Of a stretch of 64,000 bases of DNA, positions 43,426 to 54,077 are shown piece after piece; the stretch's first letter is position 1, and every line of letters starts with the position of its first letter. The position numbers were made by a program, and so were the translations under genes. Source of the stretch: Rubrivirga sp963789285. Its GTDB lineage: Bacteria; Bacteroidota; Rhodothermia; Rhodothermales; Rubricoccaceae. The notes beneath the pieces are model-generated. The model worked only from the letters and a program-made list of their open reading frames with translations. It did not search any database and had not been told where the DNA came from. Location: NCBI GenBank assembly GCA_963789285.1, contig CAWBJZ010000002.1:1-64000 (forward strand), read 5' to 3'.

Positions 43426-43426
43426 A

Positions 43427-44969
<1,543 letters not shown>

Positions 44970-45176
44970 GGACGTGGGGAGGGAGGGCGGAAGACTAGGG
45001 CGGCGGCGGGGCGGCGTGGGCGAACCGTCGGCCAACAAAAAAGCCCCCTGCTCAGGTGAACAGTGGGCTCGCATCGGGGACGTGCGATCGCGTCAGGCCA
45101 CGGGCCGTCCGCCCACTGGGGGGGTGGGGTGCCACCAGGGCCAGACGGTGTGGGCGCGCTGCGTCATGGGGGCAAA

Positions 45177-45650
45177 CTACGGGCGGTGGCCCGGCGGAGC
45201 AACCATCGGCTCGCGCTCCATCCGCTCGAACTGCGGAAGGTAGATCTGTGGCCGGAACCGCCGGACGTCGAACCGGGGATCGTAGGGCGGGGCGTTGCGG
45301 AAGAGCTCGTTCTCTTGCTCCCGGAGCCACTGGCGGCCCAGGCCGTAGCGCGTGTCGCGCGGCAGCGGGTCCGTGCGGAACTGGACGCCCGGGGGCAGCA
45401 CCGCCAGCGGAGCGGCATCGCGGCACACGTTGGGGATCGTGGCCCCGCTCGTCGTGCCGAACAGGGTCATCGGGGCCGGCGGCAACGCGCCAGGGGCGGC
45501 AACGGCCGCCGAGGCGCCCGCGGAGCAGTCCAGCCCGGACAACCCCAGGATGGGCGCCGGTTCTGGGCCGGCCTGAGCGTCGGGAAGGACCACGACCTGC
45601 GCGCTGGCGGCGGCGGTCAGCAGGAGCGAGAACAGGAGGGCGCGGGTCAT
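45177..45650 (-). CDS. small exported protein of unknown function
   Basis: A 157-residue protein with a signal peptide (TRALLFSLLLTAAASAQ). The mature part is Pro-rich with two Cys (LDCSAG, NVCRDA) and a C-terminal Arg/Tyr-rich stretch (DTRYGLGRQWLREQENELF, YDPRFDVRRFRPQIYLPQFERME). No family recognised. It begins 12 bases after the L,D-transpeptidase stop, so it is probably its operon partner and acts in the periplasm or envelope. Confidence 0.7.
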   Translation of the reverse strand: MTRALLFSLLLTAAASAQVVVLPDAQAGPEPAPILGLSGLDCSAGASAAVAAPGALPPAPMTLFGTTSGATIPNVCRDAAPLAVLPPGVQFRTDPLPRDTRYGLGRQWLREQENELFRNAPPYDPRFDVRRFRPQIYLPQFERMEREPMVAPPGHRP

Positions 45651-45662
45651 CGCAGGCGGGGG

Positions 45663-47368
45663 CTAGCTCTCGGAGGATACGCCGTCGAGCCCGAGGGCGT
45701 CCGCGAGCCGGTCGTCGTAGTCGTACGGGTCGGCGTAGGTGCGGAGCGAGCCGTCGGGCTCGGCCCAGGCGGTGAAGTAGGTGAAGTGGCTCAGGAACGG
45801 CCGGTCCAGCCGCACGCCGCGCCGGGGCCCGCGCCGCCACGCCGCCGCCGCCTCACCCGGCTCCCACCCGTTGACGGACGTGAGCAGGTACTCCGCCAGC
45901 TCGTCCGGCGCGCCGGCCTGGACGCAGCCGCTCGACATCGACGAGCCCGAGCCGTCGTCGAACGTGTAGCGCTTGTTGGTGTCGTGGATCAGGATGGCGT
46001 AGGGGTTGTGCATCAAGAACTTGACCCGGCCCAGGGGGTTGGCCGGGCCCGGCCGCTGCTGGAACCTGAACTCCGAGACCGAGACCGAGTCCCACGGCAC
46101 GAGCCGGGTGTCGACGGGGCGGCCGTTCCGGAAGGCCTCGACGCCCTGGCGCCACAGCGACAAGCTGTCGGCGCGCGCCATGGGGAAGATGTTGGCCGCC
46201 GCGAGCGAGCGCGGGACGTACCACACCGGCTGGAACTCGACGGAGTGGACCGAGTCGGTGATGACGGGCGTGGTCCAGCCCCGGGTGAGCGCGTTGCCGA
46301 TGTTGGCGGGCATCCGCAAGCGCTCGGCGTAGCCGTCGCCGGCCTCGTCGCCCTCCTCGCGCTGGAGCACGCGGAGCTCGAAGGCGGGGAGGTTGACCCA
46401 GACAAAGTGGTCGCCCAGGTCGTCGGGCAGCCAGCGCCAGCGCTCCAGGTTGAGGGCCAGCAGGCGGCGCAGCTCGGCGGGGTCGGCGTTGAGGCGCTCC
46501 GTCGCGCCAGCGTCCAGGACCGAGTCGGGCTCGAGGCCCTCGGCGGCCTCGAACCGGCCCAGGGCGGCGGCCAGGGAGTCGTCGAAGACGTAGGCGTCGG
46601 GCCGCTCCCACACGCCCAGGGTGTCTGTCGCGAGGTAGCCCAGCGCCGTCAGCCGGTCGCGGAGGTGCGGCACCCGGACCGACCGCTCGCCGGGCGCCAG
46701 GTCCACGCCGTCGGGGACGGGGGCGAGGTCCTGCTGCAGCGCCGCCAGCCGGGCGCGCAGGCGGCGGTAGCCGTCGTGGGGCGGGCGCAGGTCGTTCAGC
46801 GCCCCAGCGACCGCGCGCGCGTCGGACTGGCGGACGGCGTCGACGAGCGCGGCGAAGCCGGCGCCGGACGTGTCGCGGACGGTGGGGAACCACGAGTGCG
46901 TGTAGAGCCGGGCCGGGTCGGCGCGGCGGCCCCTCAGCGCGTCGCCTAAGCGCAAGACGCCGTCGGTGAGCGCGAGGTCGAGCGCCGCCAGCCGGGCGGG
47001 GCGGGGGTCGGCGAGCGTGTCCCGGGCTTGGCCGTCCAGGGCGAGCCAGCGCTCCTCGTCCAGGCGCAGCGCGCGCTCGAGCGGCGCGATCCGGTCGGCG
47101 CCGACTTGGTCGGGCAGGACGCCGTCGGCGGCGGAGCCGTCGAGCATGCGGCCGACGGCGGCCCGGGCGCTGGACTCGGGCCAGCGGAGCGCGCCGGACT
47201 CGTAGAGCGCGGCCGTCTCGGGGTGCGTGGCGCTCGCGGCGACGCGGGACGCCAAGGCCGCCGGAGGTCGTCGTCGGACGGGGCCGCGGGGGCGTCCGAG
47301 CCGAACAGGTTTCCGAAGATGCCCCAGCCGAACACGGCCAGGACGAGGGAGAGGATCGGGACGTGCAC
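45663..47368 (-). pseudogene. L,D-transpeptidase (YcbB-like), frameshifted near the N-terminus
   Basis: The N-terminal signal anchor (HVPILSLVLAVFGWGIFGNLFG) starts at ATG 47368 and is joined to the main frame (45663-47255) by a shift near 47260; one base is missing. The main part has a scaffold domain, a peptidoglycan-binding-like block (VRVPHLRDRLTALGYLATD, LGRFEAAEGLEPD) and a YkuD catalytic domain with NIGNALTRGWTTPVI, HNPYAILIHDT and DGSGSSMSSGCVQ (nucleophile Cys). This is the layout of LdtD/YcbB enzymes that make 3-3 cross-links in peptidoglycan. A small exported protein follows in the same operon. Confidence 0.85.
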
Positions 47369-47701
47369 GGGGGGGCGGGGGGCAGGCGGCGGGCTAACGC
47401 AGCCCGTCTAGCGAAAGTACCTCTCCCGGCGCCATCGCCTCTACCAGATCGGCGTTCGTTCGGGGCGATTTTCTACGATGGAGGCCCTGAAGCCTCGCCT
47501 CCGGGGGGCGCGCACGATGTGGGTCCTGAGAACACAGGCGGGCCGATGGAGCGTCCGCCGGACCCGATGCACGAAGCCAGCCGTAGCTGCCGTCCGCTGG
47601 GGCACCACGCCCCCGGGGTCTGGTTGCAAGGTCAGCCGCGGCGCCGGCCTCGGCAAGGGGGCGACCCCTAGCTCTGACTCCCTCTTTTCCTGACTTCGAC
47701 G
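47369..47701. other. divergent intergenic region with a possible structured leader
   Basis: No gene seen. It contains the nested hairpin at 47521-47565 and a T-rich string CTCTTTTCCTGACTT just before the ATG at 47702. Confidence 0.4.
47521..47565 (+). ncRNA. candidate structured RNA element (nested hairpin)
   Basis: GGGTCC (47521-47526) pairs with GGACCC (47560-47565), and GGCGG (47537-47541) pairs with CCGCC (47555-47559) directly stacked on it, leaving a 10-base bulge TGAGAACACA. It lies 137 bases upstream of the putative cysteine peptidase gene. It resembles no riboswitch I know; a chance fold in GC-rich DNA is possible. Confidence 0.25.
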
Positions 47702-48502
47702 ATGCCCTCGCTCCTGCTCGACTTCGACCCCGCCCGGGACGGCTTCTCCTTCGGCAACCGCTACTCGTGGACGCCGGACGACCTCGACCTGCTGAGCCGG
47801 CGCCTGCGCCCGCTGTCGTCGGTGCCCGTCGCGCTGGCGTCGGCGCTGGGCGGGCGAGCCGCCAGTCGGTCGGGGGGCGTCGCGGCGCTGGCCGTAGGCG
47901 CCGGGCTCGGCAAGGTGGGCGCTGGCGACGGCCTCGTCCGCGCGGTGGCCCAGCGGTGGCCGACGTTCGGGCTGTGCGGAGGCATGGCGCTGGCGGCGAT
48001 CGAGCGGTGGCCGGCGCGCGACGTAGCGACGTCCGAGCTGAAGCCGGACCCGCTCCGCCCGCTGCTCAGGAAGCGCCAGGAGCGGACGCTGCGCGCGTCG
48101 CTGCCCCGCTTCGCCGGGTGGTGGCTGCGCGCCCGCGCCTCGCGCGGCCCCGACGGCTGGGCCGGCCCGCTGGCGGACGAACTCGACAAGGTCGAGAAGA
48201 CGCTAGAGGCTGGGCGCCCGGCCCTCATCGGGCTGGTCGGCGATTCGCCGGACCCGTTCGCGCTGCACCAGGTGGTGGCGTACGGCCTGGACCGCCGCAG
48301 TCGGCTCGACGCCACGTTGACGGTCTACGACCCCAACGCGCCCCGCCAGTCGCGCACGATCACGACCCAGCCCGCCGAGCGGTCGGGCGGCTCGGCGATC
48401 TCGACCACGATCCCGACGGGCGTCCGCGACGGCCGCGCCGCGCACATCTCGACGCGGCCGCACCACCTCGCGCACCTGTTCGTGATCGACGTGGACGCCT
48501 GA
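47702..48502 (+). CDS. putative papain-like (C39-type fold) cysteine peptidase, otherwise unknown
   Basis: A 266-residue protein with no signal peptide. A Cys-containing block WPTFGLCGGMALAAIERW (about 90) precedes a basic helical region (LRPLLRKRQERTLRASLPRF), then FALHQVVAYGLDRRSRLDATLTVYDPN (His near 190, Asp/Asn in YDPN near 210). The Cys-x-x-Met ... His ... Asp/Asn order matches C39- or papain-like folds, so a peptidase or related acyl-transfer role is proposed. The C-terminus has HISTRPHHLAHLFVIDV. I do not recognise a named family; the fold call is inference from spacing. Confidence 0.6.
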   Translation: MPSLLLDFDPARDGFSFGNRYSWTPDDLDLLSRRLRPLSSVPVALASALGGRAASRSGGVAALAVGAGLGKVGAGDGLVRAVAQRWPTFGLCGGMALAAIERWPARDVATSELKPDPLRPLLRKRQERTLRASLPRFAGWWLRARASRGPDGWAGPLADELDKVEKTLEAGRPALIGLVGDSPDPFALHQVVAYGLDRRSRLDATLTVYDPNAPRQSRTITTQPAERSGGSAISTTIPTGVRDGRAAHISTRPHHLAHLFVIDVDA

Positions 48503-48890
48503 CCCCGCTCGGTCGCGGGAGGCTGGCATGCAGGACGGGGGGGAGGCCTTCCCACATCCGGTGTCCGGACTGGCACCATGGAAGCCTTTCCGGAAGCGCT
48601 TCGATGTTAAGTCGTTGCGCAGGAAGGGCTTTCAGGGCGCGGCCTGTGAGTCATTTGGCCGGGCACGGCGTTGAGCGTGGACAACACCCCCAGACCATGT
48701 ACGCCTTCCCCCGGACCTTCGCGCCGCCCGACCCCCGATTGCGGGCGCGTCCCCTCGCTCACGAAGCGGTGGCTCCAGCCCCGACGCACGACTCCCGACC
48801 CTTTCCTGCGATGCGCGCCGCGCTCCGGCTCCGACGCACGCTCCGCCGAGCCGTCACGTGGACGCTCCGCACCCCAAGCCCCAACTCCCC
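48503..48890. other. gap with a weak small reading frame
   Basis: A 66-codon frame from ATG 48697 to 48897 (MYAFPRTFAPPDPRLRARPL...) could encode a basic peptide, but its Arg/Pro-rich composition is what any open frame in this DNA gives. Nothing else is seen. Confidence 0.25.
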
Positions 48891-49009
48891 ATGCTGACCC
48901 TCATCTCGCCCTCTTCGGCGCCGCCCTGCTCGCCATCGGCGTCTCCGCTTTCCGCGGCCTGTCCGACATCGACGACATCCTGGTTATCCGGGAGCCCGAC
49001 CCGCGCTAG
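48891..49009 (+). CDS. possible small single-TM protein, frame broken
   Basis: One frame ending at 49009 encodes LALFGAALLAIGVSAFRGLSDIDDILVIREPDPR (in two pieces), a convincing TM helix with a charged tail. The natural start MLTLI (ATG 48891) is in another frame; one missing base near 48905 would join them into about 40 residues. A good terminator follows directly at 49030, which supports a real transcript. Small membrane peptides of this kind are hard to classify. Confidence 0.4.
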
Positions 49010-49029
49010 CCCGTGCGGCTTGTCCGACG

Positions 49030-49070
49030 CGCCCCCGACTGGATGCTCCGGTCGGGGGCGTTTGCTTGTG
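49030..49070 (+). terminator. intrinsic terminator between convergent genes
   Basis: A 10-bp stem CGCCCCCGAC/GTCGGGGGCG (49030-49039 with 49051-49060) and 11-base loop is followed by TTTGCTTGTG on the plus strand. Confidence 0.7.
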
Positions 49071-50518
49071 CTACTCGTTCACCGTCTTGAGCGCCTCCAG
49101 CGCGGCGTCGCGGGCCTCGGCGTGGTCCACGATGGGGCGGGGGTAGGTCTCGCCCAGCGTCACGCCCGCGGTCTCTAGCACCTCGGCCGGCGCCTCCCAG
49201 GGCGCGTGGAGGTGCTTGGTCGGGAGCTCCGCCAACTCCGGGACCCACTGGCGGATAAAGTCGCCGTCGGGGTCGTGCTTCTTGGACTGCGAGACCGGGT
49301 TGAAGATGCGGAAGAACGGCTGGGCGTCGGCGCCACTCCCGGCGGCCCACTGCCAGCCCATCGAGTTGTTGGCCAAGTCGCCGCCGACCAGGGCGTCCCA
49401 GAACCACTCCGCGCCGTCCTGCCAGCGGATCAGGAGGTCCTTGGTCAAGAACGAGGCCGTCACCATCCGCATCCGGTTGTGCATCCAGCCGATGCTCCAC
49501 AACTGGCGCATCCCGGCGTCGACGAGGGGGTAGCCGGTCTGGCCGCGCTGCCACGCCCGGAGCGCGTCGTCGTCCGGTGCGCCAGGGCATCTTGGCGTAC
49601 TTGGGCTTGAGCGGCGCCTCAGGCGTCCGGGGGAAGTGGTACAGGACGTGGTAGGAGAACTCGCGCCAGGCGATCTCGCTCAGGAACTTGTCGGCGGCCT
49701 CGCGGCTGGCGCCGTTCGTGACGCGGGCCTCGGTCTCGGCCCAGACGGTCCGGGGGCTGACCTCGCCCCAGTGCAGGTGCGGCGACAGCATCGACGTGTC
49801 GCGCGCGGCGGGCACGTCGCGGCCCTCGGGGTAGTCCAAGAGCGACTCGTCCAGGAACGTCGCCAGTCGGTCGAGGGCGCCGGCCTCGCCGGGCGTCCAC
49901 TCGTCCGCCATGGCGCCGGCCCACTCGACGCCGTCCTGGGCCACGTCGGTCAGCTCCAGCGCGTCGAGGTCCACGGACTCCGGCCACGTCTCGGGCGCGG
50001 AGGTCTTGCCCAGGCGCGGCCGGTCCAGCGGTTCGTCGATCGTGACCTCGGCCTTGAACCGGCGCCAGAAGGGGCCGAACACCTTGTATGGTCCGCCCGA
50101 GCCGGTCTGGACTTTCTCCGGGTCGTGCAGGATGCGGCCGGCGAACTGGCGGGCCTCGACGCCGGCCTCCTCCAATCCATCTTTGACGGCTTGGTCGCGT
50201 TCGCGTAGGGCCGGCTCGTAGCGCGTCTGCCACACGACGCGGTCAGCGCCGGTGGTGTCGCAGACCGCCGCCAGCTGGTCGAGGGCGTCGCCGTGGCGCA
50301 GGACGAGTCGGCTCCCCCGGCTACTGTAGGTCGCGGTCGAGGGCATGGAGCGAGTGGTGGAGCCACCAGCGGTGGGCGCCGCCGGGCGGCCAGTCGCCCT
50401 CTTCGTCGGGCGACCAGACGAACACCGGGACCACCCGGCCGCGCTCGGCGGCGTGGGCGAGCGGGGCGTGGTCGGACAGGCGGAGGCTGTGGCGGAGCCA
50501 GACGACGGTCGTGGGCAA
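49071..50518 (-). pseudogene. cryptochrome/DNA photolyase family protein with two frameshifts
   Basis: Three consecutive frames make one photolyase. Part 1 (TTG 50518 to about 50325): VVWLRHSLRLSDHAPLAHA, PVFVWSPDEEGDW. Part 2 (to about 49580): SRLVLRHGDALDQLAAVCDTTGADRVVW, PYKVFGPFWRRF, LSPHLHWGEVSPRTVW (FAD site), FLSEIAWREFSYHVLYHFP. Part 3 (to 49071): MRQLWSIGWMHNRMRMVTASFLTKDLLIRW, NNSMGWQWAAGSGADAQPFFRIFNP, the conserved Trp/Asn FAD-binding region. Both shifts are +1. When joined it is a full-length class I CPD photolyase of about 480 residues. Repair of UV damage is the expected role if the frame is intact in the living cell. Confidence 0.88.
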
Positions 50519-50596
50519 AACGGGTGGGCGCGGTGTCCCCCGGTACCCCGCGAGCCCCGTCGCTCGTTCCGCTGGCGGAGCGTCTGGAGCGGCGCC

Positions 50597-51238
50597 CTAG
50601 GAGACGCGCAGGACCTCGATGAGGACCGCCGCGAAGTGGCACACGCTGCCCGCCAGCACGAACCCGTGCCAGACCGCGTGCGCGAACCGGCGCTGGCTGA
50701 GGTAGAACGCCGTGCCCGCCGTGTACGCGACGCCCCCGCCGACCATCCAGGCCAGCGTCGTGCCCGGCAGCGCCTCCCGCATCGGCCCGAGCGCGACCAC
50801 GATCAGCCACCCCATCGCGACGTAGACGACGGTCGAGGCCACCTTGAAGCGGTCGGTGAAGAACAGCTTGAACACGATCCCCATCGCGGCCAGCGACCAG
50901 ATCACGGCCAGCAGCGACCAGCCCCACGGCCCGCGCAGGCCGCCGATCAGGAACGGGGTGTAGGTGCCGGCGATCAGGGCGTAGATCGCGCAGTGATCCA
51001 ACGTCCGGAGCCGCGCCTTGGCCCGCTCGAACGGGATGGCGTGGTACAGCGTGGACGCCGAGTACAGCAGCACCAGCGTCCCGACGAAGACCGACGCGCC
51101 GACGATGGTCCACGCGTCGCCGGTGAGCGCGGCCAACGTGATCAGCACGGCCCCGGCCCCGACGCTCAGCAACATGCCGAGCCCGTGCGTGATGGCGCTG
51201 GCGACTTCTTCGGCGAGCGGGTAGGGGCGGAGCGTCAT
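50597..51238 (-). CDS. hemolysin III family (PAQR-like) membrane protein
   Basis: A 213-residue protein with seven TM helices. Family signatures: EEVASAITHGLGMLLSVGAG at the N-terminus, STLYHAIPFERAKARLRTLDHCAIYALIAGTYTPF in pieces (SxxYH and DHCAIYxLIAGTYTP, with metal-binding His/Asp) and FAHAVWHGFVLAGSVCHFAAV near the C-terminus (HxxxH). The family is related to adiponectin receptors and may act as a hydrolase on lipids; the hemolysin name is historical. It stands alone between the photolyase and pduO-type genes. Confidence 0.92.
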   Translation of the reverse strand: MTLRPYPLAEEVASAITHGLGMLLSVGAGAVLITLAALTGDAWTIVGASVFVGTLVLLYSASTLYHAIPFERAKARLRTLDHCAIYALIAGTYTPFLIGGLRGPWGWSLLAVIWSLAAMGIVFKLFFTDRFKVASTVVYVAMGWLIVVALGPMREALPGTTLAWMVGGGVAYTAGTAFYLSQRRFAHAVWHGFVLAGSVCHFAAVLIEVLRVS

Positions 51239-51337
51239 CGGACCGAGGGAAGAGTGGGAAGGGTACGGGCGAGTCCGGCCGTCTGGTGCGTCCGAGGCGA
51301 TCTCAGGTCGTCCCCGGTGGGTCCCGGGGGGCTTCCC

Positions 51338-51362
51338 CGCTGGCGGCGCCGCCCGCCAGTCG
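51338..51362. repeat. inverted pair GCTGGCGG/CCGCCAGT
   Basis: GCTGGCGG at 51339-51346 and CCGCCAGT at 51353-51360 are separated by 6 bases and form a hairpin in the 144-base gap after the adenosyltransferase stop. Confidence 0.75.
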
Positions 51363-51382
51363 AGCCGTGCGGCGCGGTGCGG

Positions 51383-52006
51383 CTACCCGTCCGACGGCGG
51401 CTGGGCGTCCTCGCCGGCCTTTTGTGCCGGCTGGGTCCGGTCCTCGACGGGCGCCCAGACGGGCTCGGCGACGCCGGCCTGGTGGTTCACCCACCGCGCC
51501 ATGGTGAACAGCAGGTCCGACAACCGGTTGAGGTACTGGAGCGCGTCGGCGGACACCTGCTCGAGCGCGGCCGTCTCGACCACCAGTCGCTCGGCGCGGC
51601 GCGAGACCGTCCGGCCAAGGTGCAGGGCGGCGGCGCAGGGCGTGCCGCCGGGCAGGACGAAGTTCTTGAGCGGGGGCAAGTCGTCGGTGAAGCGGTCGAT
51701 CTCGGACTCCAGCGCCTCGACGTGGTGGGCCTCGATCCGAGGGACGGGGTAGGTCACGTCGCCGGGGCTCGCGAGGTCCCCGCCCAGCACGAACAGCTCG
51801 TTCTGCAACCGCTGCAGCAGACCGTCTACGCGGACGTCGGCGGCCGAGCGCTCGCGGTGGGGGAGCGCGGCCCGGGCCATGCCGAGCGCGGCGTTGGCCT
51901 CGTCGACGGTGCCGTAGGCCGAGATGCGCGGGTGGCTCTTGGCGACGCGGTCGCCGCCGAAGAGCGCCGTGGTGCCGTCGTCGCCGGTGCGGGTGTAGAC
52001 CTTCAT
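51383..52006 (-). CDS. cob(I)yrinic acid a,c-diamide adenosyltransferase (PduO type)
   Basis: A 207-residue helical protein with the PduO/MMAB signatures: MKVYTRTGDDGTTALFGGDRVAK in pieces (VYTRTGDDGTTAL), RISAYGTVDEANAALGMARA, LQNELFVLGGDLASP, FVLPGGTPCAAALHLGRTVSRRAER (Arg of RRAER) and LQYLNRLSDLLFTMARWVN. It makes adenosylcobalamin from cobalamin and ATP. An ABC ATPase of BtuD type lies 18 bases upstream, which suggests a cobalamin salvage operon. No permease or binding protein is visible. Confidence 0.95.
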   Translation of the reverse strand: MKVYTRTGDDGTTALFGGDRVAKSHPRISAYGTVDEANAALGMARAALPHRERSAADVRVDGLLQRLQNELFVLGGDLASPGDVTYPVPRIEAHHVEALESEIDRFTDDLPPLKNFVLPGGTPCAAALHLGRTVSRRAERLVVETAALEQVSADALQYLNRLSDLLFTMARWVNHQAGVAEPVWAPVEDRTQPAQKAGEDAQPPSDG

Positions 52007-52024
52007 GGGGTGGGGGTGGGGGGC

Positions 52025-52801
52025 TTAGCGCCGAGCGACGCCAAGGTACCGGACCCTGATCCCGTCCGGCCCGGCCTCGACCTCGGCCTCGACCCCGAAC
52101 GACTGGCGGAGCTGGTCGGGCGTGAGGACGGCGTGGGGCGGGCCGTCGGCGGCGAGCGCGCCGTCGGCCAGGACCCAGACGCGGTCGGCGACGCGGGCGG
52201 CCAGTTCGAGGTCGTGGATCGCGGCCAGGACGGTCTTGCCGGTGGCGGAGAGCGCGACCAGCCGTTGGGCGAGGTCCAGCTGGTGGCGCACGTCGAGGTG
52301 GGCGGTGGGCTCGTCGAGGAGGACGAGCGGCGCGTCTTGGGCCAACGCCTGCGCCAGGGCGACGCGCTGCTGCTCGCCGCCGGACAGCTGGGTGACGGGG
52401 CGGTCCGCCAGCTCGCCCAGGTCGACGGCGGCCAAGGCGTCCTCGACGCGCTGGCGGTCCGCCTCGGCCAGTCGCTCGGTCCACCCGAGCCAGGGCGCCC
52501 GGCCCAGGGCGACGATCTCGCGCGCGGTGAAGTCGACGGCGAGGTCGGCCTGCTGGCGAACGAGCGCGATCTGACGCGCGCGCTCCCGGCTCGGCCAGTC
52601 CTGAACGGGGCGGCCAGCCAGCTCCAGCGTCCCGCTCGCCGGGATCAGCCCGGCGATGGCGCGCAGCAGCGTGGTCTTGCCGGCCCCGTTGGCGCCCACG
52701 ACGGCGATCCGCTCGCCCGCCCGGACCTCGAACGACACGTCGCGCAGGACCGCGCGGTCGCCCAGGGCGACCGCCAGTCGGTGGGCACGGAGCAAGGGCA
52801 C
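52025..52801 (-). CDS. ABC transporter ATP-binding protein (BtuD/FecE/HmuV type)
   Basis: A 258-residue ATPase starting at GTG 52801. Walker A VVGANGAGKTTLLRA, Q-loop LVRQQ, signature LSGGEQQRVALAQALA, Walker B LVLLDEPTAHLD, H-loop AAIHDLELAARVADRV. The type is that of siderophore, haem and vitamin B12 importers. Placed before a corrinoid adenosyltransferase, it most likely serves cobalamin uptake (BtuD), but haem or iron uptake cannot be excluded. The partner permease must lie elsewhere. Confidence 0.93.
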   Translation of the reverse strand: MPLLRAHRLAVALGDRAVLRDVSFEVRAGERIAVVGANGAGKTTLLRAIAGLIPASGTLELAGRPVQDWPSRERARQIALVRQQADLAVDFTAREIVALGRAPWLGWTERLAEADRQRVEDALAAVDLGELADRPVTQLSGGEQQRVALAQALAQDAPLVLLDEPTAHLDVRHQLDLAQRLVALSATGKTVLAAIHDLELAARVADRVWVLADGALAADGPPHAVLTPDQLRQSFGVEAEVEAGPDGIRVRYLGVARR

Positions 52802-52845
52802 GCGGCGGTCGGTCGGTACGTTGACGGGGTTCGATCTCTCCCGCC

Positions 52846-53349
52846 ATGCTACGCCTCTCCCTCGTCCTCGTCGCGCTCGCCGTCGCCGCCAGCGGCTGCG
52901 ACTCGGGCACGGTCGATTCCCAGCGCCTGTTCGAGGACCAGGCGCTCAGCTCGCCCGTCGAGGGCATCACGGCCATCGACGCCCAGGGCAACACCACGAG
53001 CACCGACCCGGACGACTGGCGGATCGGCCCGGCCTACCAGAGCACCATCCGCTTCGCGTTCCTGCCGTCGCCCAACCCCGCCAGTCGCTCGGACGTGGTG
53101 ACGTTCCAACTCGTCCCGGCGTTCTCGGACGCGCTGCCCAGCCTGCGCGCGCGCGTCCTGTTCGTCAGCGCGGCGGGGCAGGCGGAGTTCCTGCCGCTGT
53201 TCGACGGGACGTGCCGGGCGGGGGCGGTGTCGTGCTCGATCACGGTCCGCGCCAGCCAGATCGACACGCAGAACACGGGCGGCCTCTACCGGCTGGTGGT
53301 GGACGACGGGCAGGGCATCGTGACGTACGGGGACGTCGAGGTCCGCTAG
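52846..53349 (+). CDS. small lipoprotein of unknown function
   Basis: A 167-residue lipoprotein with lipobox VAASGC (Cys18). The mature part is a compact beta-rich domain (GPAYQSTIRFAFLPSPNP, VVTFQLVPAF, ALPSLRARVLFVSAAGQAEF, GLYRLVVDDGQGIVTYGDVEVR) with a Cys pair (GTCRAGAVSC) likely disulphide-bonded. Ig-like fold is possible. It shares a 44-base divergent promoter region with the ABC ATPase gene. No family recognised. Confidence 0.78.
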   Translation: MLRLSLVLVALAVAASGCDSGTVDSQRLFEDQALSSPVEGITAIDAQGNTTSTDPDDWRIGPAYQSTIRFAFLPSPNPASRSDVVTFQLVPAFSDALPSLRARVLFVSAAGQAEFLPLFDGTCRAGAVSCSITVRASQIDTQNTGGLYRLVVDDGQGIVTYGDVEVR

Positions 53350-53378
53350 GCCTGAGTCCCACAGCCGCCCCTTCCGCG

Positions 53379-54077
53379 ATGCGATCGACACTCCTCCTCG
53401 TCGTGTTCACCGTTGGGGGCTGTGCGTCCAGCGCCGTCGGGGGCGTACCCGCAGGTTGGACCCTCACAGGTTCGGCTCACACGGACTACGCACTAGAGCG
53501 GGTCCGAACGGTCGACGGCACGGCCGCCCGGCTCGCCGCCCAGACACAAGCCCCCTCGGGCTTCGGGACGCTCGCCCAGGTCGTAGAGGCAGAGCCGTAC
53601 CGGGGTCTGCGGGTCCGGCTCAGTGCCCAAGTCGAGGCCGATGGGGTCGCGGGCCGCGCCGGGCTCTGGCTCCGAGTCGACGGAGCCGACGCCGTCCTGG
53701 CCTTCGACAACATGGAGGACCGCCCGATCTCCGGGACCGCCGCGTCGCGACGGTACGCCGTCGTGCTCGACGTGCCGGAGTCGGCGGAGCGGTTGGCCTA
53801 CGGCGTGCTCCTCAGCGGCGCGGGCGCGGTCGTCGTAGACAACGTCGAGGTGGAGCCAGTCGGGGCAGACGTCGCGACGACGGACCAACTAGAGGCTCCG
53901 CTCGCGACGCCGCCGAACTCGGCGGTCGTGCTCCTCCCTCGCCCGAGCAACCTCGGGTTCGAGGAGCAGATCGGTCGCAGAGCCCGCCTCCTTTGTTCAG
54001 GTATGGTCGCTCACCTATACTGGCGTCCCATTCCCCCAACGAAACGATGCGCGCCCTTCTCCTCGCCGCCACTTTAG
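53379..54077 (+). CDS. lipoprotein with a jelly-roll (CBM-like) domain
   Basis: A 232-residue protein with lipobox FTVGGC (Cys15). Residues 25-185 match a beta-sandwich domain found alone or on regulators and serine hydrolases: PAGWTLTGSAHTDYALERV, FGTLAQVVEAEPYRGLRVRLSAQV, GLWLRVDGADAVLAFDNMEDRPISGT, YAVVLDVPESAERLAYGVLLSGAGAVVVDNVEVEPV and the closing PSNLGFE. The 40 residues after NLGFE are atypical, overlap the promoter and start of the next gene, and may be a read-through after loss of the ancestral stop. Role unknown; ligand binding outside the membrane is likely. Confidence 0.75.
   Translation: MRSTLLLVVFTVGGCASSAVGGVPAGWTLTGSAHTDYALERVRTVDGTAARLAAQTQAPSGFGTLAQVVEAEPYRGLRVRLSAQVEADGVAGRAGLWLRVDGADAVLAFDNMEDRPISGTAASRRYAVVLDVPESAERLAYGVLLSGAGAVVVDNVEVEPVGADVATTDQLEAPLATPPNSAVVLLPRPSNLGFEEQIGRRARLLCSGMVAHLYWRPIPPTKRCAPFSSPPL
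53993..54021 (+). promoter_or_regulatory. candidate sigma70-type promoter for the 54047 gene
   Basis: TTGTTC (53993-53998) and TATACT (54016-54021) are separated by 17 bases, 25 bases before the ATG at 54047, and lie inside the tail of the preceding reading frame. Confidence 0.5.

Noticed and set aside
45063..46949. A 628-codon plus-strand frame opposite the L,D-transpeptidase
   Set aside because: It has low-complexity Gly/Arg/Val composition and no motif, while the opposite strand encodes a clear enzyme.
48697..48897. A 66-residue basic peptide gene
   Set aside because: It has no domain, promoter or conserved feature; Arg/Pro-rich composition is what random frames give here, so it was kept only as a note.
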